This document shows, piece after piece, positions 42,697 to 52,545 of a stretch of DNA of 64,000 nt. The position numbers and the translations under genes are program-made. Position 1 is the first letter of the stretch, and each line of letters begins with the position of its first letter. A model generated the notes under the pieces. The model had not been told where the DNA came from. It saw only the letters and a list, made by a program, of their open reading frames with translations, and did no database searches. The stretch is from Deltaproteobacteria bacterium (GTDB lineage Bacteria; Desulfobacterota; B13-G15; RBG-16-54-18): NCBI GenBank assembly GCA_016927065.1, contig JAFGNJ010000005.1, positions 1-64,000 of the forward strand, in the 5' to 3' direction.

Positions 42697-43152
42697 CTAT
42701 TTCATATCTATCCATCGATCCCTTCGAGAAAGCGAGTAATCCTCTGTTTCTGGCTTAAGACGTATTTCTATCACATAGGTAAAGTTCTGTACATCCTTTG
42801 ACTGCCAAAAATTCCTGAAATGGAAAATGCGAGCCTCTTTGTAGTGTATTTCAAGGACCTTCGGCTCTCGCCATTGCAGCTCCAAGCCTCCGACATGATC
42901 AGCTGAGAACACCCGACATTGATCTTTTGGAGCAGGAGTTCCTGCTCCACTTTGAACTATGAAAACGGTTTCCGAAAATGAAGTCGTTGCACCACAATTA
43001 CCCCTTACCTGGACAGCATCGAAGAGCCCATCAGGAGATTTTATACGAACCTCTTCATTAAATTCGCAGGGAGAGCAACCCCAAGCAAGAACGAGAAAAA
43101 TGGGAAAAAAATAGAGTCTATTATGTTTCAAATTGTGGGGTAGAACCCTCAT
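42697..43152 (-). CDS. lipoprotein, unknown function
   Basis: A 151-residue protein starting at an ATG that overlaps the TGA of fmdB (ATGA), so translation is coupled. A hydrophobic signal segment (LYFFPIFLVLAWGC) ends in a lipobox-like LAWGC with the lipidated Cys. The mature part is rich in Cys and charged residues (CSPCEFNEEV, GNCGATTSF) and has a strand-rich layout. No family recognised. Confidence 0.6.
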   Translation of the reverse strand: MRVLPHNLKHNRLYFFPIFLVLAWGCSPCEFNEEVRIKSPDGLFDAVQVRGNCGATTSFSETVFIVQSGAGTPAPKDQCRVFSADHVGGLELQWREPKVLEIHYKEARIFHFRNFWQSKDVQNFTYVIEIRLKPETEDYSLSRRDRWIDMK

Positions 43153-43367
43153 GATGAAGAGCCGCAACTCGAGCAGCTCGTGGCGCTGCAGGAGCCGCAG
43201 GAAGATCCCTGCGAGCTTGAGAACCCCTCGTCGCTCTTGTGGCTGAAGGTGGAAAGGAACTTTTTGACCTTAGTCCCGTTACAAGTGGGGCAAGTTACCT
43301 TTTGGTCACCGAAGACCAGAGTCTCAAAGTCCTTATCGCATTTCATGCAGTGATATTCAAAGATGGG
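43149..43367 (-). CDS. FmdB-family zinc-ribbon regulatory protein
   Basis: A 72-residue protein: MPIFEYHCMKCDKDFETLVF, CPTCNGTKVKKFLSTF, and a C-terminal tail of Ser/Cys/Gly (SSCGSCSATSCSSCGSSS). The C-x2-C ... C-x2-C zinc ribbon is canonical for FmdB (CxxC_CxxC_SSSS). Start is at the MPIFEY Met (43367), 22 codons inside the longer open frame. Downstream is the coupled lipoprotein. FmdB was named for regulation of formamidase; its molecular role is unclear. Confidence 0.92.
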   Translation of the reverse strand, partial: PIFEYHCMKCDKDFETLVFGDQKVTCPTCNGTKVKKFLSTFSHKSDEGFSSSQGSSCGSCSATSCSSCGSSS

Positions 43368-43473
43368 CATACCAACCTCCGTATGTATTATCATTATAAC
43401 ACCACTGAGGACCTTTTTCCAGTCCCTTCGCACAGTTTTTCATACTCGCCTTCCATGATATAGTATGTAAGAT

Positions 43474-44322
43474 ATGGAATCGGACATAAGAAAACCCCGG
43501 AAACTAAGCTCCAAACAGATACGCCGGTTTCGCAAGGCAGTCTATGACTACTATAAGCGCAACAGGCGGAAACTCCCCTGGAGAGAAACGCGCGATCCGT
43601 ACAAGATCCTCCTGTCAGAGCTGATGCTGCAACAGACCCAGGTTGTGAGGGTCATTGAAAAATACGAGGGGTTTCTCCGCCGATTTCCAATTATAGAAGC
43701 CGTGGTCCGCGCCCCGTTGCGCGCCATCCTCGAACAATGGCAGGGTCTGGGCTACAACCGTAGGGCCCTGGCGCTCAAAAACCTGGCAACCATAGTCGTT
43801 GATCTCTATAAAGGAAAAATCCCTTCGACAGTTGAGACTCTGAAGACCCTACCGGGTGTCGGCACTGCCACGGCCGGCGCCGTGTGCGCCTTCGCCTTCA
43901 ATAAACCGGCCGTATTTGTGGAGACGAACATCCGTAGCGTCTTCATCCACCATTTTTTTCACAATAGGGATGGTGTCAAAGACGGCGAAATCCTGCCGCT
44001 CGTAGAACAGACTCTCGATGCGAAACGACCGCGCGAGTGGTACTACGCCTTGATGGATTACGGGGTGGCGTTGAAAGAACAGCACCCCAACCCCAGCCGC
44101 AGAAGCGCTCATTACAGCAAACAATCCCCCTTTGAAGGATCCTTGAGACAGGTCAGGGGGATGATCCTGAAAGCATTGGTCAAACAACCGGGGATCTCCG
44201 AGCCTGCCCTGGTGAAAGGGATCGACCGCGATGCGGAGATGGTGAGGCAAGCCTTGAAACAATTGCGCACGGAAGGATTTATCATCAAGCAGGGAAAACA
44301 GCTTTTTATTCACGATAGATGA
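43474..44322 (+). CDS. MutY-like A/G-specific adenine glycosylase without Fe-S motif
   Basis: A 282-residue HhH-GPD DNA glycosylase. LPWRETRDPYKILLSELMLQ then QTQV is the MutY hallmark, including the catalytic Glu, and the helix-hairpin-helix is LPGVGTATAGAV. The residue normally Asp (in LDGNVxRV) is Glu here (VFVETNIRSV). The C-terminal [4Fe-4S] cysteines of MutY are absent: no C-x6-C-x2-C-x5-C after MDYGVALK. The last 80 residues resemble a winged-helix domain (ISEPALVKGIDRDAEMVRQA) instead of the NUDIX-like MutY C-domain. It probably removes A opposite 8-oxoG or acts on other base damage. Confidence 0.8.
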   Translation: MESDIRKPRKLSSKQIRRFRKAVYDYYKRNRRKLPWRETRDPYKILLSELMLQQTQVVRVIEKYEGFLRRFPIIEAVVRAPLRAILEQWQGLGYNRRALALKNLATIVVDLYKGKIPSTVETLKTLPGVGTATAGAVCAFAFNKPAVFVETNIRSVFIHHFFHNRDGVKDGEILPLVEQTLDAKRPREWYYALMDYGVALKEQHPNPSRRSAHYSKQSPFEGSLRQVRGMILKALVKQPGISEPALVKGIDRDAEMVRQALKQLRTEGFIIKQGKQLFIHDR

Positions 44323-44356
44323 AAGGGTACGATCAGAGGTCTGCGGACAGGGGACT

Positions 44357-45088
44357 TTAACCTAAGTCCCCGAAGAGATGCTGGATGATGCTCAGGACGC
44401 TGAGGGTCGCGGTCTCGGCCCGCAGGACCCGCTGTCCCAATCCGGCCACGAGGAAGCCCTGGTCTTGGGCCGCAGTTACTTCCGCCTCGGAAAACCCCCC
44501 TTCAGGGCCGATGAGCAGGGTGATCCCCGCATGCGGGTCGATCTTGTTTGCGATCTCCCGCAAGGGGGTAGGCTCATCTTCCCATAACATGACGCGTGCG
44601 CCTTCTCCCTGAGCGAAAAAATCCGCGAGCTCAAGGATCGCCTCGATCTCAGGGACTATTGTCCTGCCGCTCTGTTTGGCCGCCTCCTGGGCGATCCTGC
44701 GCCACCGCTCTCTCCTGAGCGACTCCCGCTCTCCTTCCACGATGGGGACGGAGCGAGAGGTAAGGAGAGGGATAATCCTGTCCACACCCAGTTCGGTGGC
44801 CTTCTGGATCACGAACTTCATCCGCTCCCCCTTCAGGAGGGCCTGGCCGAGCGTTATCCTCAAAGGGGATTCCCGCTGGGGGCTCAACTCCTCCTGGATG
44901 GCCAAGTACATTCCCGCGTCGTAGTCCTCTGAGAGCTCGGTCCGATACTCCCTCCCCTCCCCGTCGAAGACCGTCACCTCATCCCCAGGATTGAGTCGCA
45001 GGACCGTAAGGATGTACCGCGCCTCCCTGGATTGCAGGGAGATCTCCTCACCCGCGATCCTCTCTGGGGGGACGTAGATCCTAGGCAT
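44357..45088 (-). CDS. rsmE: 16S rRNA m3U1498 methyltransferase
   Basis: A 243-residue SPOUT-class methyltransferase. N-terminal PUA-like domain, then KFVIQKATELGVDRIIPLLT and the knot signature LLIGPEGGFSEAEV with LGQRVLRAETATLSVLSIIQ. GGGAG precedes the ATG. The upstream alpha/beta hydrolase gene overlaps its start by eight bases. Confidence 0.94.
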   Translation of the reverse strand: MPRIYVPPERIAGEEISLQSREARYILTVLRLNPGDEVTVFDGEGREYRTELSEDYDAGMYLAIQEELSPQRESPLRITLGQALLKGERMKFVIQKATELGVDRIIPLLTSRSVPIVEGERESLRRERWRRIAQEAAKQSGRTIVPEIEAILELADFFAQGEGARVMLWEDEPTPLREIANKIDPHAGITLLIGPEGGFSEAEVTAAQDQGFLVAGLGQRVLRAETATLSVLSIIQHLFGDLG

Positions 45089-45866
45089 CTGCTCCCTCGA
45101 CGGAACGCAAAAATGTTTCCGCTTTTTTGTTGAACTGCTCAGGGCACTCCACCATCACTTCGTGCCCTGCCCCCTCGATGATATCCAGACGGGACCCCGC
45201 TATCCTATCGGCCAGGTAGCGTGCGTATTTGATTGGGGTCAGGGTATCCTGATCACCGCATATAACCAGCGTGGGCACCGTAATCGCTTCTATCTCTTGC
45301 ATGGCGTCGAATCGATCGCAGGCTAAGAAGTCACCAAACAGGACATCGGGTGAATTCTTCATCATCTCCGCTGTTGCCACTTCTAACATCTCCTTGGGAA
45401 CATCCTTAGCAAAGGAGAATCCACAGATGCGCTCCACGGTCTGGGAAAAATCGCTTTTGATGCCCTCGAGGATACCGGGGTCTACCCGCAGCCGCGCACC
45501 GGTACCCGCCAGTACCAGTCCCTTGGGGAGGGCCGGAAATCTCAGGGCTAGGTCCATGGTGATGGCTCCTCCCATGGAGTGCCCAATGATAAAGGGGCTG
45601 GCCACTCCCAGTTCATCCAAGGCCCCCCTGATCCAGAGGGCATAGCTCTTGATCTCCTGGGCCCCCGGGCCCTGCGCCGCCCCATGCCCCGGCAGTTCCA
45701 TAACCAGGCAGTTGAACGACCGATTAAAATAGTCCAGTTGCGCCTGCCAGGAGGATACGCTTCCCCCTGCGCCGTGGATGAAGACGAGGGAGTCTTGTCC
45801 CTCCGCTCGTTCATCTCTGTCAATTACCACATTTCCCCGCATACCGTAGACATCAATAACGGGCAT
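45081..45866 (-). CDS. alpha/beta-hydrolase
   Basis: A 261-residue hydrolase. Oxyanion-loop motif FIHGAGGSVSSW, nucleophile elbow IGHSMGGA (Ser), later Asp in VICGDQDTLTP and His in GAGHEVMVE complete the triad. Start at ATG 45866 overlaps the dus stop (TGATG); the frame extends upstream only within dus. Sandwiched in a coupled dus-hydrolase-rsmE unit. The substrate cannot be predicted. Confidence 0.88.
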   Translation of the reverse strand: MPVIDVYGMRGNVVIDRDERAEGQDSLVFIHGAGGSVSSWQAQLDYFNRSFNCLVMELPGHGAAQGPGAQEIKSYALWIRGALDELGVASPFIIGHSMGGAITMDLALRFPALPKGLVLAGTGARLRVDPGILEGIKSDFSQTVERICGFSFAKDVPKEMLEVATAEMMKNSPDVLFGDFLACDRFDAMQEIEAITVPTLVICGDQDTLTPIKYARYLADRIAGSRLDIIEGAGHEVMVECPEQFNKKAETFLRSVEGADA

Positions 45867-46861
45867 CAATTTTTCCCTGGTGCGCCCTCGATGTGCCGGA
45901 AATACGCCTCCATTTCCCGGATAAGCGCTTCTTTGGATCGAATAGTGTTTATCCTCCTGCGAAACTCCGCAGCAGCAGGGTACCCCTTCAGGTACCACCC
46001 CACATGCTTGACGAAGGTGAGGCCCCCGAGGGGGGTGCCGTTGCGCTCCAGGTGCATCTCAAGGTGCCTGAGAATCATACCTTTCTTCTCCTCCCACGTG
46101 GGGGGAGGGATTGTCCGCCCCTCATGGATGAGCCCCCGTGCTTGCTCGAAGATCCAGGGATTCCCCCAGCTCCCCCTCCCGATCATCACCCCATCGCATC
46201 CCGTCTCATCAATCATCCTGACCGCATCCTCAGGCGTGCGGACATCGCCATTGCCGATAATCGTGAGTCCTGTTTGTGCTTTGGTCTGCCTGATGATCCC
46301 CCAGTCGGCCTCCCCTGCGAATTTCTGCGACCGAGAGCGAGGATGGATGGCAACCAGGTCCACGCCGCAATCCTCGGCCATCTGGACGATCTGAAGGGCA
46401 TTGATACTCCTTGTATCCCACCCTGATCGGATTTTGACCCCCAGGGGGATGCGGATAACATCACGCACCCGCCTGAGGACCTTCCGCAACCTCGCCGGCT
46501 CCCGCAAGAGGGCCGCCCCCCCTCCCTTTCGCACCACCTTGGCGGCCGGGCACCCCACGTTGATATCAACCCCATCCAACCCCATCTCCTGCACTTGGGC
46601 GGCGGCCTCAGCCAACACCGCCGGGTCAAAGCCGTAGAGCTGGCCCATGAGCGGACTTTCTTGCGGGTAGACCTCTAAGAGGCGGCTGCATCCGTTATTC
46701 CCCCGCACCAAGCCCGCGGCGCTCACCATCTCGGTGTAGGCCAGGTCAGCCCCCTTGCCACTAGCCACGAGGCGGTAGGGGGGGTCCGTTATCCCTGACA
46801 TGGGGGCGAGGACGAGGGCCTTGAGAGGTAGTAAGTTTGCGATATCACGTGCCTCAGGCAT
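45866..46861 (-). CDS. dusB: tRNA-dihydrouridine synthase
   Basis: A 331-residue FMN enzyme that reduces uridine in tRNA D-loops. LVLAPMSGITDPPYR at the start, catalytic Cys104 in DINVGCPAAKVVRKGGGAAL, and GNGDVRTPEDAVRMIDETGC with DGVMIGRGSWGNPW near the FMN site. Closest to the DusB class by length and motifs. GGAGG lies before the ATG, inside the end of the amidase gene. Confidence 0.92.
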   Translation of the reverse strand: MPEARDIANLLPLKALVLAPMSGITDPPYRLVASGKGADLAYTEMVSAAGLVRGNNGCSRLLEVYPQESPLMGQLYGFDPAVLAEAAAQVQEMGLDGVDINVGCPAAKVVRKGGGAALLREPARLRKVLRRVRDVIRIPLGVKIRSGWDTRSINALQIVQMAEDCGVDLVAIHPRSRSQKFAGEADWGIIRQTKAQTGLTIIGNGDVRTPEDAVRMIDETGCDGVMIGRGSWGNPWIFEQARGLIHEGRTIPPPTWEEKKGMILRHLEMHLERNGTPLGGLTFVKHVGWYLKGYPAAAEFRRRINTIRSKEALIREMEAYFRHIEGAPGKN

Positions 46862-47390
46862 CGGCCTCCAACCTCGCTTTCAACGCATCCCGCAGGCGTC
46901 CCCAGGCGAAGAGGGGACCGGGGTCTTCTTTCCTCCCCGGGGCGATGTCGCTGTGCCCCACGATCCGCTCAGGGGTGATGGAGGGGTAGCGCTCCATCAA
47001 CAGGAGGCAGAACTCCTCCAGTGCGCGATACTGCCCTTCGGTAAAGGGGTGGCCTGAGCCGCCCTCCAACTCGATGCCGATGGAAAAGGAGTTACATCCC
47101 TCCCTCCCCTCAAAGGAGCTCTCCCCGGCGTGCCAAGCCATCTCGTCGGGGTCCACCAGCTCGATAACCTCCCCTTCACGATCGATAAAATAGTGGGCGG
47201 AGACCCGCAGTCCCTCCAATCCCTTAAAGTACGGGTGGGCGGTAGAATCTAACCTGTTCAGGAACAGATCCAGGACATACCCCGTGCCGAACTCCCCAGG
47301 AGGGAGGCTAATGGCGTGGATGACGATGAGGTCCACCTCCTGGCCATCTCTACCGGAAAAATTGGGGCTGGGAAGCCTTGTGATCTTCAC
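46854..47390 (-). CDS. ampD: N-acetylmuramoyl-L-alanine amidase (AmpD-like)
   Basis: A 178-residue zinc amidase for cytosolic recycling of anhydro-muropeptides. Zn ligands: His in LIVIHAISL, His in GHSDIAPGRKEDPGP and the Asp of KEDPGP; catalytic Glu in SIGIELEG. The length and the complete C-terminus are of AmpD size. GTG 47390 overlaps the upstream permease stop (GTGA), with GAGGGGGG before it. No signal peptide, agreeing with a cytosolic AmpD. Confidence 0.92.
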   Translation of the reverse strand: MKITRLPSPNFSGRDGQEVDLIVIHAISLPPGEFGTGYVLDLFLNRLDSTAHPYFKGLEGLRVSAHYFIDREGEVIELVDPDEMAWHAGESSFEGREGCNSFSIGIELEGGSGHPFTEGQYRALEEFCLLLMERYPSITPERIVGHSDIAPGRKEDPGPLFAWGRLRDALKARLEADA

Positions 47391-48193
47391 GCCCCCCTCT
47401 TGACATCCCATTTGTTTCTGAGGCCGTCACCGATGAAGTTGAACCCCAGGACCGTGAGCATGATGGCTATCCCCGGAAAGGTGGCTACATGGGGGGCAAA
47501 GAGGAGGTACTGGGCCCCCTCGTTCAGGAGCCTCCCCCACGTTGGCACATCCTGAGGTCCCAGCCCCAGGAAGCTGAGGCTTGACTCTGCCAGGATCACC
47601 CCTGCCAGACCGAACGTAGCCTCTACGATGACCGGGGCAAAGCAATTTGGCAGGATATGCCTGAGGATGATCCTGGGGTGACTCCCCCCCACGGCCTTTG
47701 CCGCCACGACGTATTCTCTGTTTTTCTCCGCGAGGACCTGGCCACGCACGAGTCTGGCATAGCCTACCCAGCCCAGCACACAGAGGGCGAGGATGATATT
47801 CTTGAGGCTGGGACCGAGGACCCCCGCCAGGGCAATGGCGAGCAGGATCCCCGGAAAAGCGAGGAGGATGTCGACGATCCTCATCAAGACGGCGTCGAAG
47901 ACTCCGCCAAAATAACCCGCTGTCGCCCCCAGGGCCACCCCGATGACCAGGGAAATCCCTATCACTACCACTGCCACCACGAGGGAGACCCGAGAGCCGT
48001 AGATGATCTGGCTCAGGATGTCCCTCCCCAGCTTATCCTGGCCCAGGAGGTGACCCGGGCTTGGCCCCTCCAGCTCCCCCGTGAGGTCGATGCCCAGGGG
48101 ATCAAAGGGAGCTAACAAGGGTGCCAAGAGCGCAGTCCCCATCAAAATACCGATGATAATGACCCCAATTAGTGCCAGTCTGTTCCCCATCAT
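47387..48193 (-). CDS. orphan DppC/OppC-family ABC permease
   Basis: A permease of about 268 residues with an N-terminal helix after NRLALIGVIIIGILMG and the DppC-type loop LGQDKLGRDILSQIIYGSRV. The coupling motif is EYVVAAKAVGGSHPRIILRH, then LSFLGLGPQDVPTWG. Five to six membrane segments. Start placed at ATG 48193 (GGAAG upstream), although TTG 48244 would add 17 residues. No DppB, ATPase or binding-protein gene is adjacent; upstream is an 80-base gap and an unrelated transporter. Confidence 0.85.
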   Translation of the reverse strand: MMGNRLALIGVIIIGILMGTALLAPLLAPFDPLGIDLTGELEGPSPGHLLGQDKLGRDILSQIIYGSRVSLVVAVVVIGISLVIGVALGATAGYFGGVFDAVLMRIVDILLAFPGILLAIALAGVLGPSLKNIILALCVLGWVGYARLVRGQVLAEKNREYVVAAKAVGGSHPRIILRHILPNCFAPVIVEATFGLAGVILAESSLSFLGLGPQDVPTWGRLLNEGAQYLLFAPHVATFPGIAIMLTVLGFNFIGDGLRNKWDVKRGA

Positions 48194-48338
48194 TTCACAC
48201 TTCCAATCTGAGACAATTGTCGCAAAATCAGCCTGTTTAGGCAAGAAGCGTTTGGGGAAAACAGAGGCATCCCCTCATAAAACAAACGTTTAGGGATAGG
48301 TCAATAGATGCTTGCAAAAATTCCTCTGCATCAAGGAT

Positions 48339-49643
48339 CTATCCAATAACCACCTGCCTCGCCGCCCGCTTGCCCCGCTCCACATCCACCGTTACCAGGA
48401 TCACAAAACCAACGATAAAAAATGCGATCACAGCCAATATGGCATTGCGGACCGAACCCGTGATGGTAGCCACTAAACCGAAGATAAGGGGACCGAAGAC
48501 AGAGGCGAACCGATTGGCAATAGCAAAGAACCCGAAGAACTCCGCCGAATGGCGAACGGGCAACAGGCTGCTGTAGAGGGAGCGGCTGATGGCCTGACTC
48601 CCCCCCTGCACCAACCCCACGAGAAATCCTAGCACCCAGAACTCTATCGGTTTGGTTATGAAGTAGCCGTATATGACGATGATACAGTAGACGGCCAGAC
48701 AAATATAGAGGGTCCGCTTCTCCCCGATCCGCTGCGCCAATTTGCCCATCAAGAGGGCTGAGGGGACCCCGATGATCTGGACCATGAGCAGACAGCCGAT
48801 CAAGGTCAAGACCCCAAAACCCAATTCATCCCTCCCAAAGATGACCGCCATGACGATTACCGTCTGCACGCCGTCATTGTAGATGAGGAAGCTGATGAGG
48901 AACTTCAGGAGTTCTGTAAAATGACGTATCTTTTTAAAGGTATCAGCCAGGGTCTTAAACCCGTGGCTGATATACCGGACGTGCTTGACTACCTTATCTT
49001 TCTTATCCCTGACATACAGGAACGTAGGGATGGCAAAGACCCCCCACCAGATACCCACGGTGAGGAAGGAAAGCCGTGAACCCCACGCCTTATCGGGGAT
49101 GCCGAACAACGCGTGCTGCTCGATCATCATGAGGTTGAGGATCAGCAGGATCCCTCCCCCCAAATACCCGAAGGCGAACCCCTTGCCTGAGACGTACTCC
49201 CGCTCCCCCTCAGGGGCGATCTCCGGCAAGAAGGCGTTGTAGAAGACCATGCCGCCGGCAAAACCGATGAGGGCGATAATGAAAAAGAGCGATGCCCGCA
49301 GGTAATCCCCGTACCCCACCGTGACCAGCAGGGCGGTGAAGACGGCCCCCAGATAGGTATAGAAGATAAGGAACTGCCGCTTGGCCCGGGAGTAATCGGC
49401 AATGGCCCCCAGGACCGGGGCGCTCAATGCCGTGATGACCATGGCGATCGCGATGCTGAAGCTCCACAGGGGGGTGGCAAAGAGATGAAAGGTGCACCCC
49501 AGGAAGGTGATATCCACCCCCTCCTTTGGGACGATGGAGACGAAGTAGATGGGGAGCACCGCCGCCATGATGGTCGTGGCAAAGGCGGAGTTGGCCCAGT
49601 CATACATACACCAGCTGAAAATGGTCTTCTTTGGGGCTTTCAC
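48339..49643 (-). CDS. UMF1-family MFS transporter (Atg22-like)
   Basis: A 434-residue transporter with about twelve membrane segments. Family markers: FSWCMYDWANSAFATTIMAA at the start, IADYSRAKRQFLIFYTYLGA, then GGMVFYNAFLPEIAPE and GKGFAFGYLGGGILL. GTG 49643 follows GGGAGG. The family includes the yeast vacuole effluxer Atg22; bacterial substrates are unknown. Divergent from the hisI-hisG operon. Confidence 0.9.
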   Translation of the reverse strand: MKAPKKTIFSWCMYDWANSAFATTIMAAVLPIYFVSIVPKEGVDITFLGCTFHLFATPLWSFSIAIAMVITALSAPVLGAIADYSRAKRQFLIFYTYLGAVFTALLVTVGYGDYLRASLFFIIALIGFAGGMVFYNAFLPEIAPEGEREYVSGKGFAFGYLGGGILLILNLMMIEQHALFGIPDKAWGSRLSFLTVGIWWGVFAIPTFLYVRDKKDKVVKHVRYISHGFKTLADTFKKIRHFTELLKFLISFLIYNDGVQTVIVMAVIFGRDELGFGVLTLIGCLLMVQIIGVPSALLMGKLAQRIGEKRTLYICLAVYCIIVIYGYFITKPIEFWVLGFLVGLVQGGSQAISRSLYSSLLPVRHSAEFFGFFAIANRFASVFGPLIFGLVATITGSVRNAILAVIAFFIVGFVILVTVDVERGKRAARQVVIG

Positions 49644-49791
49644 AGGGCACCTCCCTCAAAGTGTATGAATTATCTCATGCCCTTTTTACACGATTTCCGA
49701 CTCGATATGCAAGACTCATGATCGAGAATCCTGAGGGAAATAGTTGATATAACGGACGATATATGGTAAACAAGGGGGGAGGAGATACCAG

Positions 49792-50172
49792 ATGGCAGGG
49801 GTTGATCTCAATTTCGACAAGTTGAACGGTCTGGTCCCGGTGGTGGTCCAGGACTATTCCTCCGGTGAGGTCTTGATGCTGGCCTTTATGAACCGCCAGG
49901 CGTGGGAGGAGACCGTGAAGACCCGCCGGGCCACGTACTGGAGCAGATCGCGGAATCAACTATGGGTAAAAGGTGAGACCTCGGGGAACTTCCAGGAGGT
50001 CAAGGAGATTCTCGTGGACTGTGATGAGGACACCGTCCTCCTCAAGGTGATACAGAAGGGAGTGGCCGCCTGTCATATGGGCTTTCGGAGCTGTTTCTAT
50101 CGCAGGCTGGAGGGGGATGAACTGAAGGAAGTAGGTGAACGGATCTTTGATCCACAGGAGGTGTACCGGTGA
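49792..50172 (+). CDS. hisI: phosphoribosyl-AMP cyclohydrolase
   Basis: A 126-residue enzyme of histidine biosynthesis step 3. [20 protein letters not shown], then [20 protein letters not shown] and [20 protein letters not shown], with metal-binding Asp/Cys/His residues. A monofunctional HisI; the HisE pyrophosphohydrolase is not fused. GGAGGAG precedes ATG 49792, and GTGA couples it to hisG. Confidence 0.95.
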   Translation: MAGVDLNFDKLNGLVPVVVQDYSSGEVLMLAFMNRQAWEETVKTRRATYWSRSRNQLWVKGETSGNFQEVKEILVDCDEDTVLLKVIQKGVAACHMGFRSCFYRRLEGDELKEVGERIFDPQEVYR

Positions 50173-51041
50173 AGCTCTTAAAACTGGGGATACCCAAGGG
50201 GAGCCTGGAAAAGGCCACCATCGAGCTCTTTCGCCGTTCGGGCTGGAAGATCACCGTGGACTCCCGGAGCTATTTCCCCGCCATTGACGACACCCAGATC
50301 AGCTGCACCCTGGTGCGGGCCCAGGAGATGTCCCGTTTTGTGGAGATGGGTGCCCTCGACGTGGGGCTGACTGGTAAGGACTGGATCTTAGAAAATGATT
50401 CCGACGTGACAGTGGTGCAGGACCTGGTCTACTCCAAGGCTACCCAACAACCCGCCCGGTGGGTATTGGTGGTTTCAGAGACCTCTCCGGTCAAACGCAT
50501 CGAGAACCTCAAAGGGAAGAAGGTCTTCACCGAGTTGGTAAACTTTACCCGTCGCTACTTCGCAGAAAAGGGTATCGAGGTTGATGTGGAGTTCTCCTGG
50601 GGGGCGACCGAGGCCAAGGTGGTAGAGGGTTTGGCCGACGCCATCGTGGAGGTGACGGAGACGGGGAGTACCATCAGGGCCAACGGGCTCAGGATCGTCG
50701 AAGAATTAATGACTACCTATCCCCAAATCATTGTCAACAAAAAGGCCTGGCAGGATTCCTGGAAGCGGGAAAAGATAGAACAGATCAGCAAGCTTCTTAA
50801 AGGCGCCCTGGATGCCGAGGGCATGGTTGGTCTCAAGATGAACGTCCCCAAAGAACGACTTGAAGAGGTGATGAAGGTTTTACCCAGCATCACCGCCCCC
50901 ACCGTGGCTGACCTCTCCTGTCAGGACTGGGTCTCAGTTGAAACGGTGATGTCAGAACGGGAAGCGAGAGACCTCATCCCCCAGTTGCTCAAGAAGGGGG
51001 CGGTGGGGATCATCGAATACCCCCTTAATAAGGTCATCTAG
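50169..51041 (+). CDS. hisG: ATP phosphoribosyltransferase (long form)
   Basis: A 290-residue first enzyme of histidine synthesis. Start GTG 50169 overlaps the hisI stop. Family landmarks: [19 protein letters not shown], then [10 protein letters not shown] and the PRPP-binding [20 protein letters not shown]. The last 75 residues are the ACT-like regulatory domain, so it is the long type and does not need HisZ. The stop overlaps the convergent degP stop by four bases (CTAG). Confidence 0.95.
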   Translation: MKLLKLGIPKGSLEKATIELFRRSGWKITVDSRSYFPAIDDTQISCTLVRAQEMSRFVEMGALDVGLTGKDWILENDSDVTVVQDLVYSKATQQPARWVLVVSETSPVKRIENLKGKKVFTELVNFTRRYFAEKGIEVDVEFSWGATEAKVVEGLADAIVEVTETGSTIRANGLRIVEELMTTYPQIIVNKKAWQDSWKREKIEQISKLLKGALDAEGMVGLKMNVPKERLEEVMKVLPSITAPTVADLSCQDWVSVETVMSEREARDLIPQLLKKGAVGIIEYPLNKVI

Positions 51042-52468
51042 CCATTCTTCTTCAATACCACAAAGATCGTGTGATAATCACCGGCTTTCACCCGGACGGC
51101 AAGTAAGAGGGTATTTTTTCTTTTATGACGCTCTATATTTTTGAAAAAGTCGGCCACGTCTTTGACTGGTTCGTGTTCCACCTCGATGATCACATCTCCC
51201 CGCTGCAACCCTTTTTCCTGGGCGGGGGAATTCGGCCCCACTTGGATAATCACCACCCCTTTATCGTCGGGAAGTCCTAGCTGATTGACTATGGCCGGGG
51301 TGATATCCTGGACCGCCGTAAAGCCCCATTCATCTGTCTCTTCAGGCTTGGTGGGTGTAGCGGCAGCGACCTGCTGCTCCGGAAATTTTCCGATGGTGAC
51401 CCACAAGGGCTTACGTTGCTTGTCGCGCCAGACGACAACCTTTACCTTTTTGCCCACCGGCGTATCACCAACCATCTTGAGGAGTTGGTGCATAGTGTCT
51501 ACCTTTTTATCATCGTATTCTATGACAATATCGCCTTTCTTCATTCCACCTTTTTCGGCAGGGCCATCAGAAACAACTTCGCTGATCAGCACCCCCTTGG
51601 TTTCTTTGAGGCCGAAAGACGTGGCCAGCTCCGGCGTCAGATCCTGAGGAAGTACCCCAAGATAACCGTAAGTCACTTGTCCTTTTTTGAGTTGGGGCAG
51701 CAGCCGCTTGGCCATGTTGACGGGAATGGCGAACCCGATTCCCTGTCCGCTGGCCACAATGGCGGTATTGATCCCCACCACTTCACCTTTCAGATTAAAG
51801 AGGGGACCGCCGCTGTTGCCCGGGTTAATGGAGGCATCGGTCTGGAGAAAGTCGTCATAGCGTCCGGCCCCGATCACCCTCCCCTTGGCGCTGATAATCC
51901 CCGCCGTGACGGTCTGCTCGAGACCAAAGGGGTTCCCAATAGCGACCACCCATTCACCCACCTCCAGTGTGTCCGAATTGCCCAGATGGACCACGGGGAG
52001 GTTACCAACGGCCTTAACCTTGATCAAAGCCAAATCCGTATTCGGATCTGTCCCGATAACCTGGGCATCGTATTCCTTGCTGTCCGAGAGCTTGACCTTG
52101 ATCTCTTCCGCCTGCTCGATCACGTGATTATTGGTCAGGATATATCCCGCTTTGTCGATGATGAAACCTGACCCTAAACTCTTCTGTTTGAATTCCCTCG
52201 GCTGGTCTCCGAAGAACCGCTTGAAGAATTCATCGCCGAAGAAATCGGGGAAGTCCCGCCCGCGGAAAAAGTCGTCCATGGGACTTTGCACCACCTTGGT
52301 GGTACTGATGTTGACCACGGTGGGTTTCAACTCCTTGACTAACTTGGTCAAGGAGGGCAGTCCCGTAACTACGGGGGCCGCCTCTCTGCCCAGGGAAAGG
52401 GCAGGGAGGACGACAGCTAGAGAGGCAACCATAGAAATCACAAGCATCATCCTTAAAAAAGACTTCAT
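51038..52468 (-). CDS. degP: periplasmic serine protease Do (DegP/HtrA family)
   Basis: A 476-residue protein with a signal peptide ([14 protein letters not shown]), catalytic triad His115 (TNNHVI), Asp145 (NTDLALIKV) and Ser219 (PGNSGGPLF), and two C-terminal PDZ domains (starting near [10 protein letters not shown] and FTAVQDITP). It degrades or refolds misfolded envelope proteins. AAGGAG lies before ATG 52468; a longer in-frame start exists further upstream. Located next to a CusRS-like two-component pair, but with a separate small gene in between. Confidence 0.93.
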   Translation of the reverse strand: MKSFLRMMLVISMVASLAVVLPALSLGREAAPVVTGLPSLTKLVKELKPTVVNISTTKVVQSPMDDFFRGRDFPDFFGDEFFKRFFGDQPREFKQKSLGSGFIIDKAGYILTNNHVIEQAEEIKVKLSDSKEYDAQVIGTDPNTDLALIKVKAVGNLPVVHLGNSDTLEVGEWVVAIGNPFGLEQTVTAGIISAKGRVIGAGRYDDFLQTDASINPGNSGGPLFNLKGEVVGINTAIVASGQGIGFAIPVNMAKRLLPQLKKGQVTYGYLGVLPQDLTPELATSFGLKETKGVLISEVVSDGPAEKGGMKKGDIVIEYDDKKVDTMHQLLKMVGDTPVGKKVKVVVWRDKQRKPLWVTIGKFPEQQVAAATPTKPEETDEWGFTAVQDITPAIVNQLGLPDDKGVVIIQVGPNSPAQEKGLQRGDVIIEVEHEPVKDVADFFKNIERHKRKNTLLLAVRVKAGDYHTIFVVLKKNG

Positions 52469-52545
52469 GTTTTTCTCCTTAGTATCCATTTCGCTGTTAG
52501 TTTTTAATTTATAAGATAAGTTATAAGGAAGCAAGGTAGGGCAAA

